Below are positions 42,685-53,928 of a stretch of 64,000 nucleotides of DNA, in pieces. The stretch lies in NCBI GenBank assembly GCA_933207985.1, contig OW240912.1:251775522-251839521 (forward strand), given 5' to 3'. The number at the start of each line of letters is the position of its first letter. Position 1 is the stretch's first letter. Origin of the DNA: Pelobates cultripes. Lineage: Eukaryota > Chordata > Amphibia > Anura > Pelobatidae. Below the pieces are notes generated by a model that made no database searches, was not told where the DNA came from, and saw nothing but the letters and a program-made list of their open reading frames with translations. A program made the translations under genes and the position numbers.

Positions 42685-43650
42685 ATGTCATTCTTTGCGG
42701 CCGTCACCCAGCCAAAGCGGAGGTGGAAAACCGGGGCCTACACCACGCTGACACTCCCAGACCTGGATAAAATATTCAGCGGCTACCAAGCGCTGGGCAG
42801 AGCCTCCCCACAGAGCCCAGACCAACCTGCTCACACACTAGCCGATTACAACGACCACAAACCGCAGAACACTGCAGGGATGTGGGGGCCATGCTCCAAT
42901 GGCCTACTCCGACTAAACTCATTCCCGCGGAAATCCCGCACTCAGCAAATCACTCCCAACACACTGAGCCACCGGAGACAGCAACAACCCCGGAAACCCA
43001 AATAGAGCAGCAACCATGACCCCAACATCCAGGCATGACCTGAAAATCTTACTATCGGACTTCCACAAAATTCTGGCGGCAGAATTGGCCCCCATCAAAA
43101 CAGACATCACAGCCACCACAAACAGGGTGCAAGCATCCGAAAAACACATCACAGACATACAATCCAACCTGGCTGAGCTCCAAGATTCAGTGCAACAAGT
43201 CTGGGCACAACAAAGAGCCATGGACGGCCATGGAGGAATGTCACCGGCGCACAAATATAAAAATAAGGGGCATCCTGGCCGCCATCTCACCAAACAAACT
43301 GCCGTACTACACAAGACGCCTACTGGACACCATTCTACCGCATGCCACAGTAAAGAAGACGGTCACAGAGGAGGTGTATCACCTACCTACATCAGCAAAG
43401 TCGCTCTCAAACGTGTCCCGTGATGTCATATTCAGGTGCCCAATGGTCCACGACAAAATACAGATCATGTCCGCGTTAAACGGTAAAACACCCCTGACCT
43501 TTGAGGGCGCTAGCCTGACATTCTTCCAGGACCTTACAAAATCCACCCTCATGTGGCACAAAACCTTCAGTACCCTCACTAACGGACTTAGGGCAGCAGG
43601 CATAAATTACAGATGGGGGGCGAAAGGATCCCTGGTGATACACCAGAACG
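42685..43650 (+). pseudogene. LINE ORF1 segment, inverted within its element
   Basis: Plus-strand frames 43016-43423 and 43230-43715 overlap by a frameshift near 43235. The first has a coiled-coil-like run (LLSDFHKILAAELAPIKTDI, then NRVQASEKHITDIQ), the second continues with RRTNIKIRGI and a long RRM-like/C-terminal segment ending AAGINYRWGAKGSLVI. This is the layout of L1/Tx1 ORF1 RNA-binding proteins. It points away from the element's poly(A) tail. Confidence 0.78.
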
Positions 43651-44838
43651 GAATGTGGATGGCTAGTGCCTCTTTATGTTTTGTGAGTGTGTTTGGTAGA
43701 AGATGGAGTAGATAACTCTCTGGTTGGAGTGGTAAGGGCTCCCCTATGGTCTGTTCTATGAGTTTTTGGACCTGTTGCCAGAAGCCACTGAGTTCCGGGC
43801 AGTGCCAAAAAATATGGCTTAGGGTGCCTTTGTGTTGGCTACATTGCCAGCACAATTGTTGTGCTCCCAGGTAAATGTGGGCAAGCCTCTGGGGTGTAAG
43901 ATACCATCTCATCCACAATTTGTAAGCAGCTTCTACGTGGCCTAAGCAGTGTGTAGCCCTTTTCACTTGTTGCATTGCTGCTAGCCACCTGCTAATGCTT
44001 TTTCCCATTGGACCATGTATCCCTATTTTCTAAGTTTATCTATTTCTAGTAGCCGTCTATAGCTGAGGGAGAGTGGCTTGTTAAGGGTGGGGCGGCCTAG
44101 GCACATTGTGTCGGATGGGCCCATTGGTTGGGTATTCCCTGTACTCAGGTTGGTGGTCCTCAGGATGTGTTTGATACGGAGATATGTGAATAGTTCACTG
44201 TTAGACAGTTGGTAGAGCTTTTGGAGGTCAGGAAAGTGTTGGATGTCCCCATCCCTCAACCGGTGTATCACCTTGTTAACTCCCCTCTCCAGCCATCTAT
44301 CCAGTGTTAGGTTAGGTGAACTATATTGTAAGCTGGTTAGTGGGGCGTACACGTGTACGGGTTGTTGCAGCATTTTGGGTGCCCATCTTGCCCATATGTG
44401 AAGGAATATTTTAGAGGGCATCAAAAGAGTTATCTGTCGGGGTTGTAAGCGGGTTGGGATCCATATCAGGTCCGTCAATGAGTGTGGTGCGCTAATTGTG
44501 TTTTCCAGCTGAAGCCACAGAGGGTTTTGCCGGTTAGACAGGAGCCTTGCTGTCTGGGCCAGGTTGGTTGCTAAATAGTATTTAGAGATGTTAGGGACAC
44601 CCACGCCTCCTCCTCCTATGACCAATCCCATGCTGGATAGGGATACCCTAAGTGGTTTCTTCTTCCATATATGTGCGTTCAACATCCATTGAAATTGCAC
44701 TAGAGTTTTTTTGGGAATTTCGATGGGCAGGGCTCTGTATAAGAAGAGCAGCTGTGGGAGGATAATAATTTTTATAGCATTAATATGACCCAGCCACAAG
44801 GAATGTTTTTCCTCCCATCCCTTCAGTACCTTTGTCAC
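43646..44838 (-). pseudogene. LINE ORF2 C-terminal region
   Basis: The frame at 44023-44838 (271 residues) starts at the RT thumb (YLGIQL just upstream, then VLKGWEEKHSLWLGHINAIK) and continues through conserved L1/Tx1 connection sequence (MGLVIGGGGVGVPNISKYYL). After a stop near 44020 a second frame holds RATHCLGHVEAAYKLWMRWY and the zinc ribbon CWQC ... HIFWHCP. The last part of ORF2 is cut off at the inversion junction near 43646. Confidence 0.85.
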
Positions 44839-44861
44839 CTTTGTTTTGTCGTGGTTATGTT

Positions 44862-45598
44862 TTAGTATGTGATGTGTCGATAGCGCCAGTTGTATACCCA
44901 GGTAGGAGATGGTGTCTTCACAAACTTGGTTGGGAATCGGACGCAGTGTAAAATTTCTGTCATATAACCCCAGTGGAGCCGATCAAAGGCCTTCCCTGCA
45001 TCTAGGGCGATCACTGGGCCCTGTGTACTATTAGTAGCCATGATTTCGAGTATGTCCAATGCCCGTCTGGTGTTATCTTCTACTTGTCGGCCCGGGACAA
45101 AACCCGCCTGTTCGGGAGAGACAATGTCAGAAAGCAGGGGACGGATTCTATTAGCTAGAATTTTTGCGAAGAGCTTGGTGTCCGCATTCAGTAACGAAAT
45201 TGGTCTATAGTTTGCACAGGACGTCGGTGGTTTACCTGATTTGGGGATTGTAACTATAGTGGCGTCGAGCATGTCCGGTGGTATTTGGCCTGTCTCCAGG
45301 ATATGGTTGAACAGGGCTGTCAAGTGTGGAAGTAGTTGGTCCTCGAACACCTTATAGTAGTGGGTGGAAAATCTGTCAGGGCCTGGGGCTTTGTGTCGTG
45401 GCGTGCAGTGCCTTGGATACTTCGTCTGTGAATGGTCTGTCGAGGTCGTTAACGTGTTCATTAGTGAGTTGGGGGAGGTCTATTCCGTCAAAGGCCTGTA
45501 TGTCTGAGTGTGTCGTTTGGTGTTGGGAGGGGTCGGAGGAGAGGTTATACAGCGATTCGTAGAATGCTGTAAATTCCTCCACCATCAATGCTGGGTTT
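44862..45598 (-). pseudogene. LINE ORF2 reverse transcriptase N-terminal part
   Basis: Frames 45376-45598 and 44862-45461. The second starts the RT (APGPDRFSTHYYKVFEDQL, TIPKSGKPPTSCANYRPISL, NRIRPLLSDIVSPEQAGFVPG) and includes VIALDAGKAFDRLHWGYM with the first palm Asp (Gly-Lys where most relatives have Glu/Lys). It then jumps near 44930 to the sequence before YLGIQL, so the YADD-containing palm is deleted. Confidence 0.87.
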
Positions 45599-45613
45599 AA
45601 CATATGTACATTT

Positions 45614-46084
45614 ATAATGGTATATAAAAAAATATTTTTCAGATATTGCATTGAAATATTAAAATAGCAAACATGGTAATATGTGCTATTAAAACTGGGA
45701 GGTCAGATTATTCTGATTGCATTTTGAGTTATTTGTTAAATTCTGTCGCAAATGTACTGATGTCACATTCCTTGATAGTGATTTATTCCATCTGTTGCAC
45801 ATTCTGTTCATTGAAAATATGTGCTATAATTATACATTAGTTTAGACTCTCTTCTCATGAAAGACAAAATATTGCCATTAAGCTGCACATTTAAGCTCTG
45901 TAATACTCTACATATAAAACAGCACAGTTCAGAGTGAAGCAACTACAGCTCAGGTCCTTTTTCATCTCAGCTGCTTTAGTCTACATTTTGCAATTCTCAT
46001 TTCAGTTGCCAAAAATGTACTGTTATATTTAATAAATAATGCTGGAAATACCTATAAATACCCATGCTCCATGACTAGTTCACA
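45614..46084. other. intergenic DNA, no gene recognised
   Basis: AT-rich sequence between two LINE insertions. No coding region or hairpin was recognised. Confidence 0.5.
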
Positions 46085-47146
46085 GAGGTAGAAAAGTGGA
46101 TTGTGGATAACAAACTCTTCCTAAATATTGACAAAACAGTCTTTGGAACTGTACCTATATTACGTAAACTACAAAATGTATAAGGACAAATTTAAAAATA
46201 GCACACTGACCACAGTCTCTTCTTTTAAATATCTAGGTATGTTGCTAGACCCCAATCTATCCTTTGGCCTTCACATTGAAAAGCCCTCTTCAAAACTTTA
46301 TCAAAAACTAGGTGCCCTGTACAGAAACAAATCCTGTCTAAGTCCTTCAGTAAGGAAACAAATGCTAATGCCGGTCATTGATTATGGAGATACAGTGTAT
46401 GCACCTGCACCGCAAACCCACCTTAATAAACTAGAATCTAATTACTTGATCCCCCACTGTTAAATGTTAAAAGAGCTAAACTGGCTATCACTGGAATCCC
46501 GATGCACTCTTCATTAGTGATGTCCCGAACTGTTCACTGAACGGTTCGCGAACGGTTCGCCACAGACTCATCATTGAGTAAACTTTGACCCTGTACCTCA
46601 CAGTCAGCAGACACATTCCAGCCAATCAGCAGCAGACCCTCCCTCCCAGACCCTTCCACCTCCTGGACAGCATCCATTGTGAAGCTGCATTCTTAGTGAG
46701 CTGTCCAGGAGGTGGGAGGGTCTTGGAGGGAGGGTCTGCTGCTAATTGGCTGGAATGTGTCTGCTGACTGTGAGGTACAGAGTCAAAGTTTACTCAATGA
46801 TGAGTCCGCGGCGAACCGTTCGCGAACCGTTCGGCGAACAGTTCGGGACATCGCTACTCTTCATCTTTCCAGCCTTGTGCATAAGAGCATTTCTGGGAAG
46901 CTCCCACCCTACTTGAGTAGAATGCTCTCCCCGGCTGTTCCTGCCTCCTATAACCTCCGATCCAGTACTAACATCATATTTAGCATACCTCAATACAAAA
47001 TTAAAGTGGCCCCATCCTCATTTTCCTACAGAGCACTGCAATTATGGAATAATCTCAAGGACACAGTGAAATCTTCATTCAATCTAAAATCTTTTAAAAG
47101 AGTTATGGCAACATACTTCTATACAAAATGCACCTGTCATGGCTGA
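46085..47146 (+). mobile_element. LINE RT C-terminal region interrupted by hAT MITE
   Basis: The plus strand reads EKWIVDNKLFLNIDKT, then a frame with FKYLGMLLDPNLSFGLHIEK, MPVIDYGDTVY and, after the insertion, LSSLVHKSISGKLPPYLSRM, WNNLKDTVKSSFNLKSFKR. This is the region after the RT palm in L2/CR1/Rex-like LINEs; I do not assign the clade firmly. The 3' end runs into a TA microsatellite near 47163. Confidence 0.75.
46515..46856. mobile_element. 342-bp foldback hAT MITE
   Basis: Ends TAGTGATGTCCCGAAC and GTTCGGGACATCGCTA, flanked by exact CTCTTCAT duplications (46507-46514 and 46857-46864). Interior arms of over 100 bp pair with one another (agtcagcagacacattccag against its complement near 46750). 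The LINE reading frame is colinear across it. No coding. Confidence 0.93.
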
Positions 47147-47162
47147 CTATACTTATTGCCTG

Positions 47163-47202
<40 letters not shown>
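47163..47202. repeat. TA microsatellite
   Basis: About 20 TA units followed by an imperfect ACACACACC and ATATAT stretch, at the 3' end of the LINE. Confidence 0.95.
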
Positions 47203-47210
<8 letters not shown>

Positions 47211-47260
47211 ACACCCACACACACATATATATATACTCTTACTAGACAGAAATTACTATC

Positions 47261-47588
47261 TGTAATTGGGTGGCTTTCCCACTTACCAATTTTCCCCCAA
47301 AAAAGAAATGGCTTTGCAATAAACACAAGTGTTGTTCACTCTCCTAGCTGGCTTTTTCTCCCTCACCCTGCAGCAGGCTGATCTCTTCTTTTAAAGGCCT
47401 GTCTGCTAATTGACTAGCTACAGGTGAGTGCCAATTAGTTAACTCTTAAGTCAGATCCAAATTCTGGTCTGTTACACAGCAACTAGTGCTGTTGGAGCAT
47501 TGGCCCACCCTGCTCTCCAAATACTCCGCCCCAGGGACCCATACCATGTTTTGCAGAACATCAGCAATGTAGATTGCAAACTTTAACA
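47261..47588 (-). repeat. candidate 3' LTR of the second Gmr1-like element
   Basis: On the minus strand the RNase H is followed by ccccagggagaga, a purine-rich run, then TGTTAAAG. A TATA-like tttaaaag lies at about 47390 and a possible TG...CA end at 47261 (cccaattaca on the minus strand). No second copy exists in the window to confirm the outer edge. Confidence 0.55.
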
Positions 47589-47604
47589 TCTCTCCCTGGG
47601 GCAT

Positions 47605-48336
47605 TTAACTGAAAATTCTCAGGTTGCTGTTTAGCAAATCAGGCCTGATGTATCTTCCATCAACCACAATTCCACTTTTACGCTCACATATCCTCCCCCC
47701 CAGCTCATACCCATGGGTTTGAGCAACCATGGAAATCAGAGAGTGTACCCTCCAAAGCCCATCAGCATTACCTTGTTGCAGACCAGCCCTGTGTTCCACA
47801 GTGAAATTAAAAGATTGTAAACTCAAAAACCATCTGGTTACTCTAGAGTTATTTTCCTTGTTCTGATACATCCATGTCAGAGGTGCATGGTCCCTTATCA
47901 ATCGGAACTTTCTGCCTAGCAGGTAGTATTTAATAGAGTCTAATGCCCACTTAATAGCAAGACACTCTTTTTCAACAATAGAGTAGTTCTTCTCATGTGG
48001 GTTTAACTTCCTGCTCAAAAAGAAAACAGGGTGTTCTTCACCCTGGTATTCCTGTGAAAGAACAGCCCCCAAGCCCACATCAGAAGCATCTGTCTGAACT
48101 ATAAAGTCCCTGGAAAAATCTGGGGTCACCAAGACAGGATGGCTACAGATAGCTTCCTTCAGACTCTTAAAAGCCCTTTCTGCCTCAGGGCACCATTTAA
48201 CTATAACTGGGGATTTTGCTTTAATAAGGTCTGTTAGATGTGCAGCAATTGTAGCAAAATCTGGGATAAACCGCCTATAGTATCCAATTAAACCCAAAAA
48301 TGCCTTTACTTGTTTTTTTGTAAGGGCCGTGGCCAT
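47605..48336 (-). pseudogene. RNase H and RT connection, second Gmr1-like element
   Basis: A 243-codon frame: KKQVKAFLGLIGYYRRFIPD (RT thumb/connection), FIVQTDASDVGLGAVLSQ with the first acidic residue, YSIVEKECLAIKWAL, LIRDHAPLTWM and GNADGLWRVHS. It is longer and better kept than in the first element. It overlaps the RT frame by a one-base shift in an A run near 48320. Confidence 0.9.
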
Positions 48337-49000
48337 TTTTGTATGGCTTCCACTTTGGCTTCCTGTGGTTTAACCAAACCCCTCCCAATAGAATAACCTA
48401 AGTATTTTGCTTCCTCTAAACCAATTGTACACTTGGAAGGATTGGCAGTTAAGCCAGCTGAGTGGATAGCATCAAGCACCGCTTGAACTTTGGGGTGGTG
48501 GCATTCCCAGTCTGCACTGTGGATGACGGCATCATCCAAGTATGCTGCAGCATAACGAACATGAGGTTTAAGAATTCTGTCCATCATTCGTTGGAATGTG
48601 GCAGGTGCCCCATGTAACCTAAATGGCAATACAGTGTACTGAAACAGGCCACTAGGTGTTGAAAAGGCTGTCTTTTCTTTGGCTCTTTCAGTGAGAGGGA
48701 CCTGCCAATAACCCTTTGATAAATCCAAGGTTGTTAGATAACGAGCTTTACCCAGTCTTTCTATTAACTCATCAACTCTGGGCATTGGGTAAGCATCAAA
48801 TTTTGAGATGGCATGTAACTTGCGGTAGTCATTACAGAACCTCCATGTGCCATAGGACTACTCCAGTTACTCTGGGATTCTTCAATGACTCCAAGTTTTA
48901 ACATGTTCTTAACCTCTAAGTTTATAACCTCCCTCCGGGCCTCAGGAATTCTATAGGGTTTGAGGTTAACTCTTTTCCCTGGTTCGGTTATTATTATCAT
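48306..49000 (-). pseudogene. reverse transcriptase, second Gmr1-like element
   Basis: Frame 48306-48785 contains MPRVDELIERLGKARYLTTL, DLSKGYWQVPL, the FSTPSGLFQY and HGAPATFQRMMDRIL motifs, and the catalytic YLDD (in AAAYLDDAVIHS). Frame 48764-49000 carries the N-terminal KPYRIPEARREVINLEVKNM and SNWSSP. A short out-of-frame deletion removes the VVxVPKKDG segment between SNWSSP and WRFCNDYRKLH. All three palm aspartates are readable. Confidence 0.9.
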
Positions 49001-49879
49001 GTTTAATCACCTTAGTCTTTCCTGGAACTACTGAGAAAACATCCCTATTTCTTCTGATGAAATCTCTAACCTCTTGCTTTTGATGTACATACAGAGTCTC
49101 AGATACGTTGACCTTCGGCTCTACTATAGGAGGTTCTGAAGGTTTTAAAGCAACCAGGACCTCCCTGTCCTTCCATGGCTTTAACAGATTTATATGATAC
49201 AACTGTTCAGGCTTTCTTCTTCCTGGTTGCCTGACTTTATAATTGACATCACTCACTTTTTCTATTATTTCACAGGGTCCATGCCAAGTCGCAAGGAACT
49301 TGTTCTCCACAGTAGGGACCAGAACCAAGACCCTGTCTCCAGGTTGGAACACCCTGACTCTAGCATTACGGTTATAGCTGTTTTTCTGAGCTTGCTGGGC
49401 TTCCAGCATGTGTTCCCTGACAATAGGCATGATGGTGGCCATTCAATACTGCATTTGAGCTATATGCTCAATTACACTCCTGTGAGGAGTAGTCTCCTGT
49501 TCCCAGGTCTCCTTAGCAATATCCAATATTCCCCGGAGATGTCTTCCATATAACAATTCAAAAGGAGAGAAGCCCATGGAAGCCTGTGGAACTTCCCTAA
49601 TTGAAAACAGTAGGTATGGCAATAAAAATCCCAATTTCTTCCATCTGCATCAATTACCTTACGTAGCATACTCTTAAGGGTTTTGTTGAACCTCTCTACT
49701 AAACCATCAGTCTGTGGGTGATATACTGAGGTCTTAAGATGTTTAACCCGCAAGAGCCTGCACAACTCTTTTGTGACTCTGGACATGAACGGGGTTCCCT
49801 GGTCTGTCAGGATTTCTTTAGGGATACCCACCCTACTGAACATCAACATAAGTTCCTTAGCTATTAACTTTATATACAT
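48966..49879 (-). pseudogene. integrase C-terminal half, second Gmr1-like element
   Basis: Starts at LIAKELMLMFSRVGIPKEIL with the second DDE Asp in LTDQGTPF and the Glu in LVERFNKTLKSML, continues after a frameshift in LLFSIREVPQASMGFSPFEL, then VFQPGDRVLVLVPT and the GP-containing module (FLATWHGPCEIIEKV, INLLKPWKDR). It leads straight into the RT. The zinc-binding N-terminus and first Asp are lost beyond 49880. Confidence 0.88.
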
Positions 49880-49880
49880 T

Positions 49881-52384
49881 TTAATTTTAATGAACTATAT
49901 TTTAAAAACTCCGGGAGAAGTATGAAACGTTTACTTATTTCAGTAGCTCAGAATCTGAAACTGCATTGTTGAATAGCAGCACACAATTGTTTCAAATGAA
50001 GGCTCAGCAATCTATAGCACATGTGCCATGCATGGCACTCTGGGTGCCTTTGCATGGTACTCAACTCTAGCAGAGCCAAACAGGCTCTGGCCTATCATGA
50101 GTCTCAGTGGGAATTCATATATTAGCTAGTGCAACCTGGGTGGTGAATGCAGGTGTTGAGAGACAATCCTTAATTTACGCATGGCAGCACATAAAGGATC
50201 ACTATAGGGTCAGGAACACAAACATGTATGTGATCTTGAAAAAGCTTGGTTTAACGAGCGAAACATGTAGATCGTGTGTCTGGTGGGACTTTTAAATCTA
50301 CAACAATCACAGCAGTGCCTGGAAGCCGGCGTTCTTGTGAGGGACCGATCCAAGTGCACAGGACGGTTCAAAAAGATCTGTATTCACGGAGCGACAGCAA
50401 GTAACTCTTCCATTTAACACTCTGTGTGAATTGTGCTTTATTTTGAAACTTATAGATAAGCTTCACAACATTATATTGTAAGAGTTTTTCTTATGGGGGT
50501 TTTTTCACTTGGGTAATAACATTGTAACAGTATTACGCTATGTCAGTATCTTTTCTATTTTAAGGTTTGGATACATATAAAGACACAGATTTTACGTATA
50601 TGCTACTGTTGCAGCAACTAATCCCTGTGAATTGCTTGGAAGTACCCTCAATTAAGACTGAAATTGGAACTCTTTGATGGACAAGACATTTTTGGGTTGA
50701 ACCCTGTGTTTACTACATAGGGGTATGTTCACTTAGCGCTGATACTAATTTTGTTTTTATGTATTCCTGACCCTATAGTGTTAACACCACCATCTAGCCC
50801 CCTTGAACCCTCATGCCTCCATATATGTAGCAAAATCTTACTGTATTCAAGCCTGAAGCTGTAACTCTGCATGCTGTTTGACTCAGAAAAACAAGCAGTC
50901 TGCAAGACATCATCAGAAGTGGTAGCCTGACCCAATCCTGACTCAGGAAGGATCTCTAACAGCCATCTGAGGAGTGGCCAGTGAAGTTATCACTAGGCTG
51001 TAATGTAAACACTTATTTTTCTCTGAAAAGACAGTGTTTACAGCAAAAAGCCTGAAGGTAATAATTCTGCTTACCAGAACAAATCCAATAAGCTGTAGTT
51101 GTTCTGGTGACTATAGTGTCCCTTTAAAGGAAGTGATCTCAGAATACTTCCTCCCCGCACTTGTGAACAGGAATCCACAGTGGAGAAGAGCAGCTTGCAG
51201 CAGCTATCATAGCTCCTGCCCTTGACCTGTACCTGGCCAGCCTTGTCCCCCACTAGATCCCAGGGAAGTCACCAACACTGCTAGATATACACAGAGCTGC
51301 AGAACAAGGCTCCCATATTTTACAAACAGCACACACACAAACACACACACTGCTCCCACAAGCACAACAATGAAAATCCACATACATGCACACAACCCCA
51401 CAAACAGCCGCTCACATACAATACCACAATCTGCCCCACACATCACCAAACACACAATGTGACATATCATCCAGACACAATTCCACAAGCAGCCCCCATA
51501 CACATGTCACATTCATAAGTATCATGAACAATATAACAGCACACAACATACAAATACAAAGCAACTGCATCACCTATAAATAACACAATCACAAAACAGG
51601 AATATACAAACCTAATTTTAAAAGTAAAGTATCGGCACACCAGGGGACTTCAATATCTTGTTTTGGCACTGTACTACTAAGAGGTTGCCTAGCCCTGACG
51701 TGGCCATGCCACAAAATTGCAGTCACCCTGAAAAATTACATACAAATACAAGTTAAAAGCTGCTTTCTTACATACAGCTGTATTTGTGCTTTTTTTGTTA
51801 CTAGTTTATACTTTAAAAGACTTTCTTCTCTTGTTATTACATATTTAAACATTTATAAAGTTTTTTTGTGTCTTTTGTTTTTTGTTCATTTCGCTTTTGG
51901 AAACTGTTTTTGGATGAGTGCCTCTTAATAGGAGTTAGGATTAAGGTACACAGAAGTCAACCATCAAACTAAATACTTCTACTTACAAACTGAACCACTG
52001 TGCGCTGAACTGGAATTAATGCAGGAACCTCTAAAACACCAAGGAAAACAGATTGTTTGTTTTAAAACATTTATCAAGATTTATTTGAAATTTTAACTGG
52101 TCTCATTCATCAACCTCAATGTTCATTTGAGAGATCAGCTGTTCTCATTCATCAGCTTGTCATGATGCATCTTTTTTTCTGTTTGTTCTCTTTGTCTGTA
52201 ATAGGACTATAGAAAAAGTCCTTACAACAGCTTTACAATCTACGGCTAGGGATTTATGCCAGCAAGCTAAATGGGACAATTTAAACTCTAAAACTACTTC
52301 ATCATAGTAAAGTGATTTTGGGACAAAGATGCTACCCCTGCAGCTTTGCAAGTGAGAACAGTGTTGTTTCTGAGACATTTTGCA
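49881..52384. other. intergenic DNA with one dispersed repeat
   Basis: Nothing coding is supported. A block at about 50764-51130 (ccctatagtgttaacacc to ctatagtgtccctttaaa) has the look of a dispersed frog-type repeat and includes cactcctcagatggctgtta read on the minus strand. A CA-rich low-complexity stretch is at about 51330-51430. Confidence 0.5.
50764..51130 (-). repeat. dispersed repeat with ctatagtg ends
   Basis: Both edges carry ctatagtgt (50776 and 51115) and the right edge runs into ctttaaag with a TTAA. No coding capacity. Edges and family are tentative. Confidence 0.4.
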
Positions 52385-53314
52385 GAATTCTGAAGAAGTG
52401 TATTTTCAAGGATTTTTGTAGGAGTGGAGACTGGGTGAAAGTCTAACGGAGAAGGGAAGTGAGTTCCACAGAAAAGGTGCAGCCCTGGAGCCCTGGAGAA
52501 GTCTTGGAGGCGAGTATCAGATGTAGGAGTATGGACAGAGGATAGACGTAGGTTTTTTTGTCAGAGCACAGAGGCCTCGGCAAGACATACTTGTATATAA
52601 GGGAGGATAGGTTGGTTGGGGCAGCATTATGTAGGGACTTGTAAGCAAGCATCAGAAGCCAATGTAGGGACTGACAGAGGGGGGAGGCGTGGGTGGTGCG
52701 GGCGGACAGGAAAATGAGCCTCGCTGCCACATTCATTATAGATTGCAGCGATGCAGTCTGGGAACACGTAAGAACACTTTGAAGGGGATTGCAGTAGTCA
52801 AGGCGAGAATGAACAACGACATGGACCAGCACCTTAGCCGGGTCTGGTGTTGAATATAGGGGTGGATGCGAGCTATGTTTTTAAGATGGAAGCGGCAGGA
52901 TTTGGCGATCGACTGGACATGAGGGGTGAAGGAGAAGTCAGAGTCAAAGAGAACACTTAGACATCGAGCCTGCGAGGTAGATAGAGGTGATGATGCCGCT
53001 GTTGACTTGGAGGGAGACAGACATGGGAGTAGCAACACTTGAGGGAGGAAAGACTAGAAGTTCTGTTTTGGACAGGTTGAGTTTAAGGAAATGAGCAGCC
53101 ATCCAGTTGGAGAGGCAGTCAGAGACACATGTCAATCATGGAGAGTCAGTCAGAGACACATGTCAAGACGGGCAGAGAAAGATCAGGAGAGGACAGAGGA
53201 CTCCTTCAAAAGATTTGTGTGTCATCTGCATATAAATGATAATGGAAGCCAAAGGAGCTGATAAGTTTTCCAAGGGAGGCAGTGTAGACTGAGAACAATA
53301 GGGAACCAAGGACA

Positions 53315-53452
53315 CCAACAGAGAGGGGTTTTGAAAAAGAGGCAGAGCCAGAGAAGGAAACACTGAAAAAGCGCTGGCGAATGCCAACAGAGTGGGGCTG
53401 CGTAGAAGAGGCAGTGCCAGAGAAGAAAATGCTAAAAAAGTGCTGGGAGAGG
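53315..53452 (-). repeat. 69-bp tandem duplication inside L2 RT
   Basis: ccaacagag at 53315 recurs at 53384, and the following about 65 bp are clearly similar (agccagagaagg against tgccagagaaga, gcgctgg against gtgctgg). The spacing of 69 bp equals 23 codons. On the minus strand it yields two copies of an [20 protein letters not shown] segment. Confidence 0.8.
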
Positions 53453-53463
53453 TAGGAGGAGCA

Positions 53464-53928
53464 TCAGGAGAGGGCAGTATCTCGTAGACTGAGATTATGG
53501 AGAATGAGAAGAAGCTGTTGATGATCAACAGTGTCAAAGGTAGCAGAAAGATCAAGAAGAATTAGGATAGAGTAATGGTCGTGAGATTTAGCAGCGATTA
53601 AATCGTTGGATACTGTGATCACAGCTGTTTCAACAGAGTGACGAGTGTGAAATCCAAACTGAAGTGGGTCAAGCAGAGAGTTGGATTCAAGGAAGTTTGT
53701 CAATCTTGCATACACAACTCTTTCAAGGATCTTGGAGGCAAACGACAGTAGCGATATAGGGCGGTAGTTGGATGGGGAGTTGGGGTCAAGGTTGGGCTTT
53801 TTTGGAATCAGCGATATAGTTGTATGCTTGAAGGGTGAAGGAAATGTGCCGGAGGAAAGGGAGACATTGAAAATCTCTGAATCCCTGAACAGCACAAGTA
53901 AGTAAATATGGAGTTGCACCATTAACAT
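53464..53928 (-). pseudogene. L2 reverse transcriptase N-terminal part
   Basis: A 154-codon open frame with the RT finger motifs and the first palm Asp of the L2 clade. The frame leaves after RDTALS, and the homologous reading continues in another frame ([19 protein letters not shown]). The endonuclease and everything before it are absent. Confidence 0.85.

Larger units (their letters stand above)
42181..45598 (-). mobile_element. L1/Tx1-type LINE with inverted ORF1 segment
   Basis: Flanked by the 15-bp duplication aacatatgtacattt (42166-42180 and 45599-45613). The left edge begins with a T run, so the minus strand carries the poly(A) tail, preceded there by cttataataaaaatgaaaca, a polyadenylation signal context. 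Reading the minus strand: ORF2 RT and C-terminus (45598-43646), then ORF1 in antisense (about 43645-42540), then the 3' UTR. The endonuclease, the RT YADD region and the very end of ORF2 are missing. Confidence 0.82.
47261..49880 (-). mobile_element. Gmr1-like Ty3/gypsy element, 5'-truncated
   Basis: The minus strand carries integrase (from its second catalytic Asp), GPY/F-type module, RT and RNase H in that order, followed by a candidate LTR. Gag, protease, integrase N-terminus and 5' LTR are missing beyond 49880. It is clearly diverged from the element at 3640-9624 but shares the unusual INT-before-RT order. Frameshifts occur near 49620, 48870 and 48320. Confidence 0.88.
52385..53928 (-). 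mobile_element. L2-clade LINE, 5'-truncated
   Basis: The minus strand encodes RT from KHTTISLIPKKPNLDPNSPS onward through NYRPISLLSFASKILERVVY, LLDLSATFDTVDH (first palm Asp), YADDTQIF (about 53215-53235), LNLSKTELLVF and the C-terminal LDYCNPLQSVL region. It ends near 52385 with the same 3'-proximal sequence as the L2 piece at 2930-3050. Several frameshifts. An in-frame tandem duplication lies before the YADD box. Confidence 0.87.

Noticed and set aside
42685..43005. 106-codon frame at the start of the inverted LINE segment as a host gene
   Set aside because: It adjoins LINE ORF1 in the same insertion between target duplications, so it is element sequence.
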